A stretch of DNA of 64,000 bases, taken from positions 38,694,790 through 38,758,789 of the forward strand of contig CM055314.2 in assembly GCA_029255685.2 (NCBI GenBank), read 5' to 3'. Below, in pieces: positions 58,590 through 64,000 of the stretch. Source of the stretch: Silene conica (lineage: Eukaryota > Streptophyta > Magnoliopsida > Caryophyllales > Caryophyllaceae). Both the position numbers and the translations under genes were made by a program. The notes under the pieces are model-generated. The model searched no databases, was not told where the DNA came from, and saw only the letters and a program-made list of their open reading frames with translations. The stretch's first letter is position 1, and the number at the start of each line of letters is the position of its first letter.

Positions 58590-59957
58590 AACCTATAAAG
58601 GTGCCATGACCAGTTCTGACTCAATGCTATGGCTAGAAGCCATGCAATCCGAGATGGACTCCATGTATGAGAACAACGTGTGGGATCTTGTGGACCTACC
58701 TGCAAAGGTACGTCCCCTTCAATGCAAATGGCTTTGCAAAATAAAGCATGTCGTGGAAGGTAAACAAGATATCTATAAGGCAAGACTAGTTGCTAAAGGT
58801 TTCACCCAAGTGCCAGGCTTGCACTACGATGAGATCTTTGCACCCGTAGTCATGCTACGTTCCATTCGGATTATCTTAGCAATCGCCGCATTTCATGACT
58901 ATGAAATATGGCAGATGGACGTTAAAACCGCCTTCTTAAACGGTTATTTGGAGGAAGAGTTGTACATGGTACAACCCGAGGGTTTTATTGATCCAGTACA
59001 TCCTAAGAAGGTTTGCAAGCTTAAGCGTTTCATCTATGGACTTAAGCAAGCATCACAGAGTTGGAATCATCGCTTCGACCAAGTGATAAAAGAGAATGGT
59101 TTCATTCGATCAGTCGAGGAACCATGTCTCTATATCAAGTCGAGTGGGAGCAAGATTGTATTCCTAGTACTGTATGTCGACGACATACTCTTGATTGGGA
59201 ATGACATACCTCTCTTATCTTCGGTTAAAGCATGGTTGAAAAACCATTTCCAGATGAAAGATCTGGGAGAGGCACAAAGAATTTTTGGGCATCCGTATCT
59301 ACAGGGATAGATCACGACGGATGTTGTCTCTCAGTCAGGAGTCTTACATAGATAAGATTCTAGAGAGATTCAGCATGACGAACTCCAAGAAAGGGTTCCT
59401 TCCTATGACTACTGGGCTTCCCTTGAGCAAGACTCAAGAAGCTAAGACATTGGAAGAGAAAGAGCGCCATGAGTCGAATTCCTTATGCTTCGGCTATAGG
59501 ATCGATCATGTATGCCATGATATGCACACGTCCAGACGTTGCATATGCATTGAGTATGACAAGTCGATTTCAAGCTCATCCAGGTGAACAACACTGGATG
59601 GCCGTGAAAAACATTCTTAAGTACCTACGGAGGACTAAAGATTGGGGATTGACTTACGGAGGCGACTCAACGGTCTGCGCCACAGGTTACGCAGATGCTA
59701 GCTTCCAAACGGATCGAGATGACTCGAACTCTCAGTCTGGATTCGTTTTTACTCTTAATGGCGTTGCTGTCAACTGGAAAAGTTCTAAACAGAGTGTTAT
59801 AGAAAATTCTACATCTGAGTCCGCGTAAAAGGAGATATTTATTGATAAGATCGCTACGGATGACATCATAGCTGATCCTCTCACAAAAATATTACCACGT
59901 GATAAGCATGAAGGGCACATTCATTCCATGGGAATTAGATGTGTTCCTAAGTTGTAG
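58590..59957 (+). pseudogene. Second copy of E7 reverse transcriptase/RNase H fragment
   Basis: Copy of 53284-54651 with the same lesions: the extra T that ends the reverse transcriptase frame at 59310, the extra C near 59467, and the RNase H deletion with TAA near 59826. It adds an Arg-to-Gln change after LKQAS (59062 region). It has no gag, protease or integrase. Confidence 0.93.
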
Positions 59958-62900
59958 TACTCTTTTATGAATTCATGTATCAATTCATTTTCTCGTGTAC
60001 TCTATTCAACCTCATTGTTATGATATATAATGTTTTTTTTTTCATGTGGAATTGTACGCCAATTTTGAACACCACAAAGTGAACTGAATAACATTACATC
60101 GTTTTAGTCCTTGATTACCCACTTGAGATGATAACTCAGGTAATCATTTTGTGACGTTGGTTGATGGTGGGTTCAACGAGCCATAAGTCACACGGATGAC
60201 TGACCAATCACAAAGGCGAGTTATACGGATATCTCGTAGGACACCCCGTGACAACGTTATGGAGTCCTAAATGTTTTATAACATTGGGTGCCATGTCGTG
60301 GATAGGACCTCCATAGTGTTCCTTAGAGTCGAGTCTTTTCACTTTCAACTGTGTCTTGAGATTAAGGCAGATTTTGGGTAACTTTGGTTTCTTTCCCACG
60401 GTCATCGTAACAGGGGCCAAGAGGATTTTTTCTGGGTTATTTCATGCTGCGCGATATCGGCAGGATTCGAGTTGAGGGAAATATCCAAACCCTTATCAGG
60501 ATTTTATCATTTCTCAGGGCCACTCGAGGAGTAGTAACTGAAATGCATGGCCATGCTCGAATACAGATTCGTTTTATCAGTTAAGTTACTCTCTAGTCGG
60601 GGAAACCACTCTTGATACAGATCGCTTGTGAGATACGACCTTTGCGAATGCGGATTTGCAAATTGTCTTACATTGAGTGGGAGAAATTTTAAAAGGATAT
60701 GAGAATCGGTTATCGCACCTACACTTGTACGGACAAGTGGGAGTTTGTTGGAGCTTGTGTCATCCACATGTAGTGTGATAACGTCATTGCACATACCCTT
60801 GTACGGACAAGTGGGAGATTGTTGGGGCTGGTGTCCTTGACAATTAAGTACAATGACTTACTAAATCTCTTTAAGGATCACAAGGGCATACTTCAGTATT
60901 ATTATCAGTTGATCCACGTTTATCAATAACGGTTGGCTTGCTAGATAAGTTTGACGTTATTGTCATACAGATGGCGGTGATCAACTGGTCCCTATACGTC
61001 ACACCTATAGGACACGTTTGAGAGATGTGAAGGTATGAAAATACAGTCACATTTATGCCGAATACGACTAAACAGTTAGTCAGAGTTATTAACTATTAAA
61101 TTAGTCAATAAGATGTTGAGATTATTATTTAATACGGATTAAATTATTTTAGCTAATACGGATTACATGATTAATTCGTAAATTAAATATAAACGGTTAT
61201 ATTTAATTAAATATTGTATTAGCGTATTAATATAAACAGTTATATTAATTTGGGTAATTATACAATATGGTAATTTTATCATACCATTATTAATACATCG
61301 ACTGCATTAATATCTGATAACACGTGTGCGATTTATAAATAAAACCCGCGAATAATATTTAGCAAATCGGGTCGAATCACGTAAAGGAATAAGGTAAGAG
61401 TGGAAAGCCCACTCCTACCCAAGACCCCATTCGGCCGACCCATAAGGTTACAAAAGGAGAGTTTTTCTCCTTTTGTCAAACACTGGTGAATCACAATTCT
61501 GATAATTAGGGTTTTGAGAACATTATTTTCCCAAAACTCAGATCTCACATCTAAAACCTCACAAAAGCTCTCCCTATATTTCAAGGCAATTGGAGAGTAT
61601 TTCTAGCACACGCGGCATCATCTCATTCAAGTCTTGGGTGCAAGTTATAGGAGGGAATTTACTTTAATTCCTGTTCTTAGGCATATTCAAGCAATGACAA
61701 AAGGTTGTATTCCTTTTCATGTTTTTATTAACTTATGACAATAATCTCAATTGTAAAATCCATTATAATCCTTCACGTTTTAGGGCGAATACATGCTTTA
61801 TTCCCCACAGCCACCACCGTGACCCATACCAACCCAGAAACCCAACTCGCCACTCCTGGGTTCTTGATACAGATGGCGGTGATCAACCTTGACAATTAAG
61901 TACAATGACTTACTAAATCTCTTTAAGGATCACAAGGGCATACTTCAGTATTATTATCAGTTGATCCACGTTTATCAATAACGGTTGGCTTGCTAGATAA
62001 GTTTGACGTTATTGTCATACAGATGGCGGTGATCAACTGGTCCCTATACGTCACACCTATAGGACACGTTTGAGAGATGTGAAGGTATGAAAATACAGTC
62101 ACATTTATGCCGAATACGACTAAACAGTTAGTCAGAGTTATTAACTATTAAATTAGTCAATAAGATGTTGAGATTATTATTTAATACGGATTAAATTATT
62201 TTAGCTAATACGGATTACATGATTAATTCGTAAATTAAATATAAACGGTTATATTTAATTAAATATTGTATTAGCGTATTAATATAAACAGTTATATTAA
62301 TTTGGGTAATTATACAATATGGTAATTTTATCATACCATTATTAATACATCGACTGCATTAATATCTGATAACACGTGTGCGATTTATAAATAAAACCCG
62401 CGAATAATATTTAGCAAATCGGGTCGAATCACGTAAAGGAATAAGGTAAGAGTGGAAAGCCCACTCCTACCCAAGACCCCATTCGGCCGACCCATAAGGT
62501 TACAAAAGGAGAGTTTTTCTCCTTTTGTCAAACACTGGTGAATCACAATTCTGATAATTAGGGTTTTGAGAACATTATTTTCCCAAAACTCATATCTCAC
62601 ATCTAAAACCTCACAAAAGCTCTCCCTATATTTCAAGGCAATTGGAGAGTATTTCTAGCACACGTGGCATCATCTCATTCAAGTCTTGGGTGCAAGTTAT
62701 AGGAGGGAATTTACTTTAATTCCTGTTCTTAGGCATATTCAAGCAATGACCCAAGGTTGTATTCCTTTTCATGTTTTTATTAACTTATGACAATAATCTC
62801 AATTGTAAAATCCATTATAATCCTTCACGTTTTAGGGCGAATACATGCTTTATTCCCCACAGCCACCACCGTGACCCATACCAACCCAGAAACCCAACTC

Positions 62901-63542
62901 GCCACTCCTGGGTTCTATTAACCCGCGTCAAGTAGCACGGTCTGAGTCTAAGTACGTATTCGGTGTATCCGTATTCAACTTCCTCATACCCGAAAATCGT
63001 CCCTGTCATGGTTCCCTATGCGCGTAAACCTAAGTTCTCATACGACCCTCCTACCCAGGAATTAGTCATGCTCAAAAGTATGGGAAAATAAAGCGTCGGC
63101 GTAACTTACCGAGATGAGGACAAGTCGAGGTGGAGGGTGATATGAAATTGAAAAGCGGTTCTGAACTTGCGAGGGACAGCCACTGGCGAGTGTGAAATAC
63201 GGATGCTAAATCGACTCCGAAACGGATGCGAGGGACAGCCACTTGAGAACGGATGTTATTTTTTTTTTGCTAATGTAAATGAAAGGGTGTTTGTTTATAA
63301 GTATAAGTTGGGTTGAATGAGGTTTGAATGGTGAAGGTTGGGTGCAAATTATGAGAATGTGAATGTGTTGAATATAAATGGATTGAAATGAATGAATATG
63401 TTGAATGCTGGTGAGAACAAGGCTCGTAAACATTCACGTATGAATGTTGTCGAGGTGCATGTACTTGCATTTTGACCAAGATATTAATTATCACATAGAG
63501 TATTACGGAAACGAATTATCTCGTGAGCATTTGCATTTGATT
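59958..63542 (+). repeat. Second copies of E7 3' region, LTR, short duplication and E6 flank
   Basis: 3' untranslated region 59958-60745, full LTR 60746-61809, filler 61865-61886, truncated LTR 61887-62861 and E6 sequence to 63542. The order and the filler match the first unit, so the 1,030-bp duplication came before the 5,306-bp one. Confidence 0.92.
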
Positions 63543-63789
63543 AATGTATTTATATTTATGTTTGTACGTTTTTGTGTAAGCATCCGTCACATAAACACGT
63601 ATAGTATTTCCCGCAAACGTAAAGTATTATTATTAAAATAATAATAATAATAATAACTAATGAAATAGTAATATAATACAACATACAACAGTTCACAAAT
63701 ATCATACGTATTGAGTTTAAATTATCTATAGTCATAAAAGTAAAATCACTATTCCATTATTACGAGATATAAAAATACGGATTATTACA
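63543..63789 (-). other. End of the E6 LTR
   Basis: Unduplicated right end of the LTR, with AAT/TAA microsatellite at 63626-63656, ending ATTACA. Confidence 0.75.
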
Positions 63790-64000
63790 GTCTTCCTCCC
63801 TTAAAATGAACTTCGTCCCGAAGTTCACCTAGGAACCAAAGAAGGTTCTGCCATAACTATTCCCTACGCATGCCGACTCTAAAAAAAAAATATGAACAAC
63901 GAGAGATAAAATAAGAGGTATCAAAATTTTAATGTTACATTCTATCCTCCTAAAAGAAAAAGTTACGTCCACGTAACTTACCTCAAACAAACAGTTGGGG
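63790..64000 (-). mobile_element. E6 internal 3' end: polypurine tract and two hairpins
   Basis: Polypurine tract (minus strand) at 63790-63803. Hairpin GAACTTCG-GGA-CGAAGTTC at 63808-63826. Second inverted repeat AAGTTACG/CGTAACTT at 63960-63979. Collinear with E3 at 10987-11150. The coding region lies beyond the window. Confidence 0.8.

Larger units (their letters stand above)
52931..63542 (+). repeat. 5,306-bp tandem duplication
   Basis: Units 52931-58236 and 58237-63542. Each holds the end of solo LTR E10, E7 pol from the linker on, the E7 3' region and LTR, the 1,052-bp duplication and E6 LTR sequence. I found about eight single-base differences (for example 53756 versus 59062, and two-base change near 61699), so identity is above 99.5 percent. 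The junction shows a two-base AA overlap. Confidence 0.95.
31830..63789 (-). repeat. E6: Ty3-type LTR interrupted by 29 kb of insertions and duplications
   Basis: It starts TGTAACACCCCC (31830) and ends ATTACA (63784-63789), with a polypurine tract just beyond, so it is the 3' LTR of a minus-strand element running out of the window. LTR pieces lie at 31830-33380, 56504-56558, 57556-58236, 61810-61864 and 62862-63789. Allowing for duplications, the original LTR was roughly 2.5 kb. The family differs from E2 and E3 but shares the end sequences and the flanking hairpins. Confidence 0.85.

Overview
The window is a nested pile of transposable elements from a large, repeat-rich plant nuclear genome. 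I see no intact host gene. Evidence for a plant: Ty1/copia and Ty3 chromovirus polyproteins of plant type, primer sites matching the 3' end of initiator-Met tRNA, two CACTA DNA transposons, and fragments of plant genes (AFC and BUB1 kinases, alpha-expansin, HISN3, probably a type II formin). A eudicot is likely, perhaps Caryophyllales, but I cannot prove the taxon. Names E1-E10 are mine.

Left part (1-8723). 1-2404 is the 5' LTR and leader of a minus-strand copia element (E1) whose body lies left of the window. 2818-4946 is a long Ty3 LTR (E2), followed by a short internal piece and a strange repeat field (GACTCAGG motif, then GC-rich CCGG modules) to about 6550. 6757-8723 starts with a CACTA-like end, then holds two exons of a Ulp1-type protease and one exon of the histidine-biosynthesis gene HISN3.

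Middle part (8719-31829). E3 is a minus-strand Ty3 chromovirus (8724-29956, duplicated GTAAG on both sides) that has lost its integrase core. A copia element, E4 (13391-25766, minus, duplicated ACACT), sits in its protease region. E4's gag-pol has four nonsense codons. A CACTA transposon, E5 (14601-18386, duplicated AGT), sits in the 3' untranslated region of E4 and carries pieces of at least three host genes, including a fusion of two kinase genes. To the right is a decayed LINE end (30888-31448).

Right part (31830-64000). All of this is one Ty3 LTR (E6, 31830-63789) swollen from roughly 2.5 kb to 32 kb by insertions and duplications. Copia E7 (plus, 33381-56503, duplicated GCCAC) sits in it. 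Inside E7 are: copia E8 (36808-45516, duplicated CTAAA, equal-length and apparently identical LTRs, intact 1343-codon gag-pol), which is inserted in the gag gene of its own relative; CACTA E9 (46824-51343, duplicated ACA); and a solo LTR, E10 (52014-53278, duplicated CCCAC). The E7/E6 junction was then duplicated in tandem twice: a 1,030-bp block with a 22-bp templated filler, and later a 5,306-bp block (52931-58236 and 58237-63542).

Most notable beyond the layout: (1) the kinase-chimera Pack-CACTA E5; (2) two alternative polypurine-tract/LTR starts 74 bp apart in one copia family, each used by different copies; (3) inverted repeats in the copia LTRs whose stems change sequence but stay paired between copies; (4) leader palindromes whose motif has been swapped wholesale between related copies at the same position; (5) rearrangement junctions with templated filler and microhomology.
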